Assembly (NCBI GenBank): GCA_035236585.1
Contig: CP141139.1
Location: forward strand, 18,368,990-18,432,989
Direction: 5' to 3'
Origin: Warburgia ugandensis
Taxonomy: Eukaryota > Streptophyta > Magnoliopsida > Canellales > Canellaceae
DNA: 64,000 bases
Shown here: one piece after another, positions 46,127 through 59,215 of the stretch
Numbering within the stretch: position 1 is the first letter of the stretch
How the letters are laid out: each line of letters starts with the position of its first letter
Position numbers and translations under genes: made by a program
Notes under the pieces: model-generated
Databases searched by the model: none
Told to the model about the DNA's origin: nothing
Seen by the model: the letters and a program-made list of their open reading frames with translations, nothing else

Positions 46127-49100
46127 TGTAATATCCTTAATTTTAAAGATAAAAATAGGAAATTATTAAATAAATTAAAATAAAAATTTATGGATGAAAT
46201 TCTTTCCTGAAAACATAATAATTAGAAAGTGCTCGTCGATACGAATCCAACGCCACCAAGAACGCGAAAAACGGAGCTCAAACGAGGGAGTTATGAGCCG
46301 TCAAAGTTGTAAGGGCAAAATGGTCTTTTGACAGAAACGTGTTACACAGGGGTCCAAATTGATAACGGCACCCCTGTCTACACACGTCTCTACCAGTCCG
46401 GCGAAATCGCCGGAGAGACGTGGGAAGAGACGTGTGGGGAAGAGTTTCTCTTCCCCAAGACTCTAAAACCCTATATCTATGCTCCTCTAGGAGCCAAAAC
46501 GCTCCACTTTGAGCGTTTTCCATGAATGATACGCAAAACCCTAGACCTGCAAAAAAAATCTGAAGTTTCCGGCAAGTGGAGCCCCGGCAACACGAGCAAC
46601 TCCGGCCAGGTGCAAGGTAAGCCTCAAATCCATGTTTTTCTGTATTTACTAATTAGAAAATTAATTAGAAAACCATTTAAAAATTAGGAAAAAAATCGGA
46701 TTTTTGGGGGCTTTGTGCACGCTACTGTTGGAGCGTGATTTCATAGACCAAACGTTGTCCGTTTGGAAATCGCACCGTCCAACTAGTGCAAAAGACACCC
46801 AAGAGAAAACCATTTAAATTTGGGAGTGATCTAACGGTGGAATTTCCCAGAAAACTCAAAAACCAGTACCTAGGGAGGTTTTTAGGAACTTGGGAAAAAT
46901 CGTTTAAAAACCATGTTTTTTGAGAAAATTAGTGAAAAAGGAGGGCATAAATGGATTCTAGAGAGAATTCTGAAGAAAATGGCGCAAAAATCACGCAAAA
47001 CGGAGCTCTGTAACTCCGCCGGAGGCGACCGGAATCCGGTCGTCTTCTCCGGCGTCGTCAACGGCGTCGGCGCCCTGCGCTGACGCCAGGACGCACTCCA
47101 TGACGCCCGAGGGACGATGTCATGTGACGTCGTCGTCGCATGCGTGCGCGGCGCCGCGCGCGTGCGGGACGGCCTCGGTGGGCTGTCACGGTGGGACCGG
47201 GACGCGGCGCGTCCTGGCGACCGTGACGTGACGCGTCACGGTGCCGAAGAAGCACGGCGCGCGTCCCGTGCGGCGTCTGCGTCGCCGTGCGTCTTCGTGC
47301 GCCCGTGTACGTCGGTGTAAACCGGCGAAAAAGGGTGCCGCCGGTTTAAACCACCTTATGGTGGTCCGGCAGGCCCCATTTTAGCGTATTTTTCACTAAA
47401 ACTTGATTTTTGGGAGCTAGAGAGGTCCAAATCACGATCCGGAAGAGGCGTTGTGACCGTATTGATGACGCGGACCTAGTTTTAACTTAAAAACTTAGAA
47501 ATGACCACTTTTTATTTAGAAAAATTTTAAAATAGTGATGTGACATGTACAGGTGCACTTGAATATACCAATTAAAGGGAGTTATTAGCAAGCTAGTGAT
47601 CTCACACTGAGGTAGGTGACGACAACTAATGTTTTGCCTTGATTTTTAAACCATGTTTAAACATAGCATCATGTGTGATTGTGTTTTAAAATGCAATTAT
47701 TATTTACCGTGGATTTCATGCTACATTGCGTACAGGATGGTTATTCCAAATTGAAATCTTTTACAGAATAAACTTATTTCAAATGCTTTTACAAGTATGA
47801 CGTTAATTTGTTATGCTTACTTAGAGACTTATTTCTTATTATATATATAGAAAATGCATGGATTTACATGGAAATGAGAATAGAGGCTTATTAAATTTGG
47901 TCCTTTTATAGGCTAACCCCGGGATGAGGGGCATGTCTTGGGGATTGCAAGCTATAAGTGCTCTTGAGTTTTAGCATATACATATGATTTCCGTGTTTTA
48001 TATTTGATGACGGTGCTCTCGCCTTGGGCGTCATGCTAGGAGGGATAAGTAGGCCACCCACCTTCCGAGATTATGATGTGATGAGTTTGTGATATGATAG
48101 ACACCTGCCCATAGATGGCATTCGGTAGGGGTTTGGTAACATGGATAGTCCACACTACCGGTCTGAGCCTTTCCATGGGGACAGACGCTAAGTCTCCCAT
48201 TATGGTGTCGACGGGGAGCGGCGGTGGTTGATACCCATGGAGGGTTGCCACTGCAGCATGATGGCCCATATTCTTGTTATGTGTGCATGTATGATGAGCA
48301 TGGTTATAGATGGTATGCACAGGTGTGACGACACTCAGAGGTTGACTATGTGTACTCCTGATCAGGGATGTTCGTGCGATGTGGTGGGACCCATTACCTT
48401 AGGGTGCCCTTATTCTTGTTGTATGCTCCATTTATTGATTCATGTCATGTTTTAACTCCGTGAATTTCATGTTTTAGCATATGGAATAAATTGGCATTTA
48501 TTGAACATGGCATTATGATATCACTATCTTCATAAATGTTAGATTTTTCATCGTATTGTTCATTATTTCTTGCATTTATTACATTAATTGTCTATGTACC
48601 TACACAAGCGATAGCTTGCTGAGGCATTGCTTTGTTTTGCAATGCCTTAGATCTCGAGCGCGATAACAGGAAAGGCAAGGCTGTTGAGAAGCCGTGAGAG
48701 CTGCTGAAGACCATTTTTCTATAGTATTAGACAATGATGTGAGTCATTAAACAGGATTATCATTTGGATTTTTATTATGGACTGCATATTTTATATTGGG
48801 ATGTGATTTAGATCTTTGGACATATGTTGGACATTTATATGGGATGTTATGATGGATAGACCCTGGGCCATATTATTATTGTCTTTTGAACGTTTATTTG
48901 ATTTAAAATAAAGGCGCCTATTTATTTGACGTTGATTTATACGCGGATTATTTATTTATGTTTAAATTACATGTACGCCATTTTGTGAAAGGAAAATTAA
49001 CACCCGGAGTTTTAAGATAGGTTTAGTAAAATGTTAAATAAATCTTTTCTCATGGGATCCCAAAATGCTCTTATTTAAAATGCCATTATAAAAAAAAAAA

Positions 49101-49132
49101 AAAAAAATTTCTTAAAAATCCGGGGTGTTACA
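46127..49132. mobile_element. Solo LTR, 3.0 kb, inside the Del/Tekay 5' LTR
   Basis: Ends TGTAATATCC and GGGGTGTTACA, with the host-LTR 5-mer CCATA duplicated at 46122-46126 and 49133-49137. It has no internal domain. The block GAATCCAACGCC...GGGAGTTATGAGC (about 46,247-46,300) and the GAGGTAGGTGA motif near 47,611 are shared with other Del/Tekay-type LTRs in the window. The GC-rich middle (46,980-47,340) yields spurious short frames. A 17-18-base A tract lies near 49,090. Confidence 0.85.
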
Positions 49133-50071
49133 CCATAGTTGCCATGGAGGACTATGGTGGGTGGGTCTCCAGATACTAAGCATAGTTGACCTTATGATTT
49201 TAGTTTTATCGATATGCATATGGCATTGAGATGGTCGTAAACGAGTACTCGTGACCAATCGGCTTGATGTGTTCATCGAGAGATCATGTGCATGATACTT
49301 ATAGTAATGCTAACATCTGTTTTGAATGATGACTATTTTAAGAGTTTCATGATTATTATATTTTACTCATTAGGTTTGATGTGTTTGCTGAGATATTCTT
49401 ACATGGGCTAATCGATTGCTACTTTATGATTTTTAGTCATATTTATTATTGCATACTGGATTTCAGAAAAGCAGTCCATAATTATATCGTTGATTTTTGA
49501 ATTTCGATAAATGCTTACATGGTTGAGAAGGTGTAACTGCGCGTATGGTTTTATACATGTTTACACAAAAAGGGAATTGCATGATGTTTTACATGGAAAG
49601 CCTCTTTTGAAAACCATGCATGTCGTGTTTTTAAAATAGTAGTATCAGATCACCTATTGAGTGTGGGGAATACTCACCCAAATATATTATATTTTTACAG
49701 ATTATCTATACACCAGATTAGAAGAAGCATCAGAAAATGTTAGTGCTACGATCGAGTGAATGAAGAGAAGACAAACCGAAATGTAAGTATATGATCTACC
49801 CTTTGGACATGTATGTGTACTTATTACAGTTGGGCTGTGAGCTGTAACCGAATAGAACTAGGAAGACATTTGTGATTACAGTAACTTTCAAAACTACTTT
49901 ATTCATCTCAAAAGAAAATGACACTCAAAGTTTTCAAAATGAATTTCAAATAAAAAGATTTTTCTGCTGAATTGCAGTGTTTTACAAAATTATTTTCAAA
50001 TAGGGATTGATCCAGCCTTAGGAGTTAGTTTTGCATATAAAAATGCATGTGAAAACCCAGGTCGTCACAGT

Positions 50072-50083
50072 TGGTATCAGAGC
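50072..50083 (+). promoter_or_regulatory. Primer-binding site, tRNA-iMet, of the Del/Tekay-like element
   Basis: TGGTATCAGAGC lies two bases after the ...GTCGTCACA end of the 5' LTR, the normal spacing for a minus-strand primer site. Confidence 0.9.
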
Positions 50084-53000
50084 TCAGGTTTTATCCTTTC
50101 ACAGCTAGCCTTGCATGTCCAAAGGTCATATACGACTAGAATAATTAAGAAAAAGTAGTCTACATATACTTAGTAAAAGTGACTAAAATAAGAAATAATA
50201 ATAGATCACAAAGAAATACACCACAAATAAATAGGTGCAAGGGAGACATATCTAGCAAATACTTAGGTATTGGATGGCTCAAATTCTATCAAAACTCTAA
50301 TCTAACATACTTAGGGGTTAAGGATTGATTGTGCAATGGTACACACAAGGAAACTAACATATGAGAATAAGATTATGATGAGAATGAGGGATAAGGGATG
50401 AGGGATGAGGGATGAGAATATAAGATGATACTAGAAGATAACTGTGACTCGTACCAGATCACAAAGGTATGGATCTTCAAGGACTTGGCTCAATTCTGGA
50501 TGACTTAATTGGAATCTTATGAAGAGTAAAGTGCTATCTTATAATGACAACCTGAGTATAATGGAGCAGATTAGAAGATGAGTACAATGATTGATATATT
50601 ATCGAGAGAAATACAACATGAATATGATAATGGATGTAAAAGACTGAATCTGATAAGAACGACAAAGAATTTGAAGTATAACAGAGTTATTAAAATATTT
50701 TGATCTAATAGGGATGACAGATCTGTGATAATTGATTGATTATGGCATGAACTTATGAGGGAAGCATGGTATGAACAAGATGTTAATGAATTTGTTAAGA
50801 CATTATATGATTTTATTGAGAATACAAACGACAGAGGATTTTGATGATATTAGAAAAATGTACAATTTCCTAGAAGTATTCAGTTCATCACCTCTGTTGA
50901 ACAAAAGTATGGATGTAGTATGGATTATATGCAACAAATCAAATGGAGCCATTGAATAGTCAAACTAAGAAGATCATGATTTGTTGAGGATAGGAAAGAA
51001 AGGTATATGAAGTATAGAATCAAAGGTTTTTCATCTTGAGTCCAAAAGATGTATCATTCCAATTGAGGGAATAATAGTAGTCAAGTTGATGATCTTATTA
51101 TGGTGAAAGAGTATAATAGAGATAAAATAGCAAAAACTACAGTCTTGGAGTAGAGTGTCGAAAATTAAGGATAGTGTGTTGCGAGAAATTTTCAAAGAAG
51201 GATAGTGACCAACTAGAATTTTACGCTATGTTTGATGCTTACATCCATTGTTGATATTAGAATCAAATTCATTAGTTTATAAGGAAAGTACTAGTAATCC
51301 ATACAAGGGAGAAGTTGATAATAGCCTACATTGCCTGCATTACCTTTATATGATTGAATGAAGATATAATGAGTTGTCCAATCGATCTCTAGCAACCAGA
51401 GTATCATCAAGGATCAACTTGAGGCCCTAATAGTATAAAGACAAATTGGAAGAGCAAATAAAATTAAGTGCCGTTATCTTTAGACTGATGTTGATTGAAC
51501 TAAGGTATTCAAATCATATTTAAATAACTATGATAGCATCTAGTAGATAATAGCCTAAGTTATGTGGAATATTATGGGTACTTAGACATGAGTTTTACCT
51601 AAAGAAAGTCAAATGATTAGACTAAGTTATTTGAGGAGCTAAATGTACAACCGAGACAGAAGTAAAATGAGAAATAATCGAGAACAATGACAAGGATTGA
51701 GGATTGAGGATAATCCCAGATCATTAATAGATGCTATGTCAAGCAATAGAGGACACTTTGGGTCTGAAAGATATGCTGTTAGTTGGATGGGAAAGAAGGG
51801 TGGTTAAACACCAATCACTTTAAAGACCTTTGAGCTAGTAGCTTGTAAATCTGGAAAAGATATACAAACAGACGCTTTGTCTATGCCTATGAGGATACTC
51901 TATACTTACCGGTGTATTTCTTAAAAATTGTCACTCTGAAAGCTTCAACACCAATTGATGTGATAACTATTGGATGATTCTTATTAGTATAAGATGAGGT
52001 GGTACGTGAAAAGATAAAATTTGAGGAATTGAGAGAATCGCTACTTATGATGATATCTCCTGACAATTAAGACTAAATGAATGATGACAAAGCCTTGACG
52101 AGTGGTTGAACAATATATGGACATAAGGAATGGAAGGAGAAACATCAAGATAGTTGTCACACTATATATAGTAACGGCTGATGTTTAATTGTTTTTAAAC
52201 AAAAAGGTATTTGTTATATGTACGTATCATGTACGAAGACCAACTGTAGAAAATTAAATAGAAGAAATTTTCAGGATTAACTTTACTAGGTTGAGATGAC
52301 AATTATATGTATAGAACTTTTGGTTTGAAAGATCACAAAGTGAATCATCAATCAAACAAGGAAAACTTAGCGAGGATATTGATAAGGGATCCAACCATGA
52401 ACCCAGTGAGTGAACTTTGTTAATGATGAGAGAATTTGACATAAGTATGAATATTGTTGGAAATTCTAAATGACAATTTTTATGGGAATTGTGATATAAG
52501 GCTCTAACCGAGAACATTTGATCTATAATGATAAATTGACCATAAATGTTTGACATGATTTTGTATAAATTCTTCGAGAAGAAAATTCTTTGACCGAATT
52601 CAATAATAGTTAGGAGGTTTTATCTGCAATATGCACTAGTATCCTTGAGGAAAGATGCAACTTGATTTGTTTTCATGGTGCTATTATGAATATAAACATT
52701 AGTTGAGGAATTAGATCATAAATGAAAAAAGAAGAAGAAGAAGAAGAAAAGAAAGACAGTTGGAACTCGAAGTTTGGAGACTAGTATTACAACACCTTTC
52801 CAACTAAAGGAGTTGGTATGAAGAAAACTCTTAACATTGATATTAAGAGATGGAAGTTATACTATATCAATCATTGAAGTTTCTTGAAGAACATATGAGC
52901 CAAGTCGCATTAAAGTTTCTTGACGAACATATGAGCAAAGTGAGACTTGATAGCAAGAATATAAACTTTTGGGATTCTTACTAGCAAGGTATAGTCAACC

Positions 53001-53555
53001 CTTAAGAGACTCTAATGAGTAATAGGTCATTTGATGAAAGACAAGAAATAAGATGATATAGTATCAAAGTAGTGGAGAGTAAATTCTATATGATTAGAGG
53101 AGTATAGTCATCAAAGGATTTGTCAATAATTAATTAAATAAACTCAATAATAATGAGATGAACTACAATAAGAAACCAGTATAGATAAGAGAACACGTAA
53201 AGAATGTAGTATCAGAGTACGCAGTGGAAGCAGCTCCTGAGTACGTAAAGCAAGCTAAACTGTAGTAATATTTAAGGCCTTTATGGAAGGCATTATGAAG
53301 AAGAGGATGATAAATTGAGGATGTGCCGAGATTTGATTGCAAGGTAACATGAAGAGAATTTCAAGCACAACATTTCTTTACTTATTGACTCAATTGAGGT
53401 ATTAGATGAGAGATATATGGTGTGAACCAAAGAAATTCTCTTAATCAGAGTCCTAAGGGAGAATGCATTAATCAAGAGGCTGTCTAAGAGACAAATAACT
53501 TGAAGATAGTAATTTGTGGAATTTTGAGGACGAAATTCTTTGAAGAGGGTAATGA
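50084..53555 (+). other. Internal region of the Del/Tekay-like element
   Basis: About 3.5 kb without a frame over 100 codons. It is shorter than a normal gag-pol interior of this lineage (over 4.5 kb), so it is heavily eroded. It ends with a purine-rich GAAGAGGGTAATGA just before the 3' LTR. Confidence 0.6.
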
Positions 53556-56500
53556 TGTAATGACTCAAACATGTTACGCTATTTTTGCATCACTTTTACT
53601 AAATAGATAGAAATTGATTAAATTGTAAGATTATATATAGAATTAACTATATTAGATGTTTTATTTTAATTAAAATATAAACCGATATAATTTGTGAGAA
53701 ATGTCCATATCATTAGATTTTACGCTCGAAATGGAATCCAACGCCTCAAAGAAACTGAAAACAGAGTTCGTATGAAGAAGTTATGAGCATTGAAAGGTGG
53801 AGGACAGTTTGGTAATTTGAACTTAAAAACAAGAAAGACTGAAAATGCAGGGGGTCATTTTGATAACGACACCCCCAATCATCCCCTACCTCACGATGCC
53901 TGCAGCGCCTTCCTCAGGCAGTAGTATGGCACCACAAAAAATGGTGGCACTGCCATGGGACAGCACCGCCTTCCCTCGCCTATAAAATGCCTCCACTCCC
54001 CCTCTCCCATCAATGCGTTTTTCCATCCTAAATCCCTCTCTTTGTGTTCCAACAACAAGGCTTTCAGCCCTGATCAGAGCTTCAGTCGGGTGTCCACAGG
54101 GGCCTCTTAGGTATGGTCTTTCTCTCCTCTCCTTCCCTCCCTTCTCCCCCTCCATTTGCCCCAAACTCTTGTTGGATCTGGTCTCACTGGCAATGAATCG
54201 CCGGTGAAACTAGTGGGCGGTGGATCTGTTATAGATCCACCACCTGGGCAGCTCAGATGAAAAATCTGAGCCTCCCATTGCATTCGTGGGACCCCAAAAC
54301 CCCAGGATACCCAGGACAGTCCATGCATCATGTCATCCTAGGCATTGATCTAGGGCGGGGAGGTTTGGATGGTCCAGATTGAGCCGTTCCATCTAGGTCG
54401 CCCTACGCACACGCCAAAGATGTACGCACATAACGCGCAACTAGGACGTACGCCCTGGGATGTCCTTCAAGCTTGTGCAGTCATGTAGGTGCGGTTGCAG
54501 TTCGACCTAGACACACATGCGTCTTGGGAACTATGACACACGGGCCCAGAATGGACGAATCTAATTCGTCCGTAGATTTGCGAAGCTAAAAATGGAATTA
54601 AGGAGGCTATATAATTCCGATCGATGGTCCGAGAGAACCATTGTGTTCGTATTGACGACGCGGACCTAATGAGGCTATAAAAGTTAGGATCAGAGGACTA
54701 TTTTGTATAACTATAGACAGAAATCTCACAAATTTACTATGTCAAAGATGATCATATCTCATGGATTGATCCATTAGAAGTGTTAGGAGATTAATAGCTC
54801 AAGATCAATGCTAAATTACATGTATCAACTCTTGAATTATATATCTGACCCTCCAATTCAAATACAAACTCGTTCTGAGCATTAGGATAGGCAATCTATG
54901 AGATCTGACCATTCAATTACACGATTTTGAGGACATGAAGTTATTGAAGGCAATCTAACTATTAAACATTGGATCTATACAAGGGATCTAGCCTGGAAAC
55001 GCATTTAAGCAATGACCTATAACCTAAAAGACAGATTTAGCCATTAATCTATATGTCTAAGTAATGATCTATAAAGGATGGAAAATGATATTGGAATCCT
55101 TGTTATCAATTAATATCCAGGGTTTCACGAAGATGGGTCAAGGTCAAGTAATGAAGAATGCGATTCACGAGACATCGAGGTAGGTAGTTTGACACAATTA
55201 AGTTTTTCAAATGCATTCCAAACCCTAAGTAATTTACTTGACTTTATCACCATATTTAATATGCTTTTCGAGATATGATGTTCTTATACAAGCATGCAGA
55301 AATTGTCTTCATGATTTATGGCCTTGAATGCAATTATTCGCATGAACCGATTTTATGCATTGCTCACATGTTTTGAAAATAATTGCATAAACTGCCTGAT
55401 TTGTGATGATTGAGATTGAGGATTGCTATATCATATAAAGCGTCTCATAATACCATCATATGGTGCATATCCTTGAGGGTTGCCAAAAGACGCTGGTTAA
55501 GCAGTTGTGAGGGACCCAAAGAGGACATTATTTTTATATTTTTAGGCTAATGAGCCTAGTGGGCACTATGCTAAGAGGTCGTACGAGGTTGCCCTCCCGG
55601 CCTCTACCACCAAGGGGTGGATGGTATCACTGCCAAAAATGGCATTGTCCCTTCCTCAACTACTACGGTAAATAGGGATGACCATTGGAGGTGTTCACTA
55701 AACCCTTTCGAGAACATATCCATAATCGTTGTGGAGGACTATGGTGGGTGGGTCTCCAGATACCGGAGCCACACAGATTGCTATATCATATAAAGCATCT
55801 CATAATACCATCATATGGTGCATATCCTTGAGGGTTGCCAAAAGATGCCAGAGTGCCCAAAAGACGCTGGTTAGGCAGTTGTGAGGGACCCAAAGAGGAC
55901 ATTATTTTTATATTTTTAGGCTAATGAGCTTGGTGGGCACTATGCTAAGATGTTGTACGGGGTTGGCCTCCCAGCCTCTACCACTAAGGGGTGGATGGTA
56001 TCGCTGCCAAAAATGGCATTGTCCCTTCCTCGACTACTATGGTAAACAGGGACAACCATTGGAGGTGTTCACTACACCCTTTCGAGGACATATCCATAAT
56101 CGTCGTGGAGGACTATGGTGGGTGGGTCTCCAGATATCGGAGCCACATGATTCTAGCTGTGTGCTGATCGTGAGCATAGTTGACCCTATGATTTCAGTTT
56201 TATCGATATGCATATAGCATTGAGATGGTTGTAAACGAGTACTCGTGACCAGTCGGCTTGATGTGTTCGCCGAGAGATCATGTGCATGATACTTATAGTG
56301 ATGCTGACATCTATTTTGAATGATGACTATTTTAAGAGTTTCATGATTATTATATTTTACTTGTTAGGTTTGATGTGTTTGACAAGATCTTCTTACATGG
56401 GCTGATCGATTACTACTTTATGATTTTTAGTCATATTTATTATTGCATACTGGATTTCAGAAAAGCAGTCCATAATTATATTGTTGATTTTTGAAATTCG

Positions 56501-57067
56501 ATAAAAGCTTCCATGGTTGAGAAGGTGTAACTGAGAGTATGGTTTTATACATGTTTACACAAAAATGGAATTGCACGATGTTTTACATGGAAAGCCTCTT
56601 TTGAAAACCATGTATGTTGAATGCTGTGTTTTCAAAATAGTAGTATCAAATCACCTATTAAGTATCAGGAATACTCACCCAAATATTATTTTTTTTGACA
56701 GATTATCTACACACCAGATTAGAAGAAGCATCAGAAAATGTTAGTGCTACAATCGAGTGAATGAAGAGAGGATAAACCGAAATGTAAGTATATGATCTAC
56801 CCTTTGGACATGTATTTGTGCTTATTACAATTGGGCTGTGAGCTGTAACTGGATAGACCTGGGAAGACATTTGTGATTATAGTAACTTTCAAAACTACTT
56901 TATTAATCTCAAAAGCAAATGACACTCATTTCAAAATGAATTTAAAATAAAAAGATTTTTCCACTGCATTGCATTGTTTTTATTAAATTGTTTTCAAATA
57001 GGGATCGATCCCGCCTTAGGAGTTAGTTTTGCATATAAAAATTCATGTCAAAACCCGGGTCGTCATA
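53556..57067 (+). repeat. Del/Tekay-like 3' LTR, 3.5 kb
   Basis: Begins TGTAATGACTC and ends AAAACCCGGGTCGTCATA, versus GTCGTCACA in the 5' copy. It contains the family block GGAATCCAACGCC...GAAGTTATGAGC (about 53,730-53,790) and CGAGGTAGGTAG (about 55,178). A 355-base direct duplication lies within it (starting 55,421 and 55,776). Confidence 0.82.
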
Positions 57068-57069
57068 GT

Positions 57070-58650
57070 GGCTCATAAGTTTGATCCCTCGATAATTAGT
57101 GCAACTCTGAATGTCTCCTTTATTCTTATATATTGGTACAATAGAGCTTTTCCTACACTCATCAAGCATTTTCTTTGATTTTATAATCTTGTTAAATAAC
57201 TTGGTCAACCAAACTACCCCAATATCTCCCATATGCTTCCAAAACTCTATTGGTACACCATTAGGCCCCACGGCCTTTCCTGATTTCATCTTTTTCAAGG
57301 TCTCTTTTACTTCAAGTATTTTAATCCTATGTTCATATCTATAATATCCAATGCTATTTAGATTTATAGTATTTTTAATCCCTATATTCTCAGAGTCATT
57401 GTCATTTAACAATTTTTGAAAGTATGTTTCCCACCTTTGTTTAATCTCATTTTCTTTAACTAATACCCTTTGATCATCGCTTCTAATACACCTAACATGA
57501 TCTAAGCCCTTACCCTTTTGTTCTCTTACTTTTGCAAGTTTAAACACATCTTTCTCACCTTCTCTTGTTCCTAATTTATTATAGAGCTCATCATATGCTT
57601 TAACTTTAGCCTCACTTACTATTCTCTTAGCAACGTTTTTAGCATTCTTATATTGTTCATAGTTTTTATTATTTCTAATCTTTTGCAATGCTTTAAAACA
57701 CATATGTTTTTCTTTAATAACTTTTTATACTATTTCACTCCACCACCATGTTTCCTTTGCTAATAGCCTTTTCCCTCTAGATACTCCTAAGACATCTTTT
57801 TCCACTTTCTTAATGTACTCAACCGTATTAGTCCACATGGTATTTACTTCTAATTCATAGTTCCAATTTCCTTCTACCATCAACTTATTTTCGAACGAGG
57901 TTATTTTCTCTCCTTTTAAGTTCCACCACTTAGTTTTTGGATGTGTATTAAGTTTAGTTTTTTTACTCCATCTTTTAATATGGATATCCATAACCATTAA
58001 CCTATGTTGTGAGGTTAAACTCTCACCAAGTATCACCTTACAATACTTACATATAGATCGTTCATTATTCCTAAGTAGAAAAAAGTCTATTTGGCTTTTA
58101 TGAAGTCTAGTTTTAAAGGTTATTAAGTGTTCATCCCTCTTCTTAAAGATTGTATTTGCAATGAATAGGTTATATGACAAAGCAAAATCAAGGATATTCT
58201 CCCCCATCTCATTTCGTTCACCTATACCATACCGTCTATTCTGTCATATCCTTCCTTATCTTTTCCTACATGGCCATTTAAGTCTGCTCCTATAAATATC
58301 CCCTCAATGTTGGGAATTTCTTGTATGACTCCCTCCATATCTTCCCAAAACTATCTCTTGATTATAACTTGTAACCCTACTTGTGGTGCATATGCACTTG
58401 TAACATTTATAATCTGTTGTCCTAGAACTATTTTTATTATTATAATTCTATCACTGATTCTTCTAACGTCCACAACTTTATCCTTTAATTCCTTATCCAC
58501 TATTATTCCTACGCCATTTCTGATATTTTCCTTTCCTACATACCATAATTTGTACCCATCTATTTCTTTAGCTTTAGCCCCTTTCCACTTGGTTTCTTGG
58601 ATACAAGCGATGTTGACTCTCCTACATTTCATCGCGTCTACTAACTCCAA
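57070..58650 (-). pseudogene. RTE LINE, endonuclease and N-terminal reverse transcriptase
   Basis: The minus strand reads the apurinic endonuclease first (VNIACIQETKWKG with the catalytic Glu; NVTSAYAPQVGL; then FITFKTRLHKSQIDFFLLRN-like and SLTSQHRLMVMD near 58,000), then RT start motifs LKKMKSGKAVGPNGVPIEFW, SSIVPIYKNKGD and NYRGIKLMSH just left of the nested block border at 57,068. There are three separate frames (58,351-58,650; 57,725-58,207; 57,070-57,703), so at least two disruptions exist. The RT continues on the far side of the nested LTR elements at 39,566 and below. Confidence 0.88.
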
Positions 58651-58713
58651 ACTCGTACCTGTCAGTGTCCCTATATTCCATGAATCTTATGTTCTGATGG
58701 TATGAACCCATAT

Positions 58714-58920
58714 CCACTTTTCACTGCACCTGGGTTTTGATGCAGTGCGTCACTTCTGAGAGGATGCTCTAGCAGCCCTTGCCCACTTTTCACTACACTT
58801 GGGATCCGATGTAGTGCATCGCTTCTAGGAGAATGCCCTAGCAACCCTTGCCTATTTTTCACCGCACCCAGGATTCGATGCACCACGTCGTTTATAGGGA
58901 ACGCCCTAGCTCGAGGGAAT
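58714..58920 (-). repeat. RTE LINE 5' region, three 69-bp tandem units
   Basis: Units starting near 58,714, 58,783 and 58,852 (CCACTTTTCACTGCACC and variants) have an exact 69-base period. On the minus strand they form an open 88-codon frame with a 23-residue repeat of the type RSDALHRIPSVVKSGQGLLE. This lies upstream of the endonuclease in LINE orientation. Confidence 0.8.
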
Positions 58921-58954
58921 GTCAGTTTTTTATTCATGTCATGTTGGGGTTGCC

Positions 58955-59215
58955 ATAGTTTTAAAAAGCTGAAGCTAATTTCATTTCTTCCTTACAAACT
59001 AATACAAATGCATATTCATTTGCAAGTAGAAAAGAAATAACAAAATCATCTTCAACTTAACCCTTGCCGGCTGGCTACCTGACGCAAGGGTGGTCGTATT
59101 TTAAGAAGCTAGAGATGATTTTCATTTCCTCCTCACAAACTAATATACAAATGCATATTCATTTGTAAGAAAGAAATAACAGAATCATCTTCAACTTCCC
59201 CCTTGCCAGCTGGCA
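58955..59215 (-). repeat. RTE LINE 5' UTR, two ~137-bp units
   Basis: Two direct copies of a segment with CAAATGCATATTCATTTG and CCTTGCCGGCTGG / CCTTGCCAGCTGG (near 59,060 and 59,197) occupy the far 5' end of the LINE. Confidence 0.75.

Larger units (their letters stand above)
46013..57067 (+). mobile_element. Del/Tekay-like Ty3-gypsy element, degenerate
   Basis: A plus-strand LTR element with a partial 5' LTR (46,013-46,126 and 49,133-50,069, split by a solo LTR), primer-binding site, a 3.5-kb internal region, purine tract, and a full 3' LTR (53,556-57,067). The internal region has no long frame. Only faint pol traces such as DALSMPMR (about 51,880) and the terminal GGACGAAATTC block before the purine tract are readable, so it is thoroughly broken. 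The shared parts of the two LTRs look about 93-95% alike, making it younger than the viral array. It sits within the RTE LINE. Confidence 0.75.

Noticed and set aside
47058-47320. GC-rich Arg/Ala frames on both strands
   Set aside because: They lie in the GC-rich core of a solo LTR and owe their length to low stop-codon frequency at high GC.
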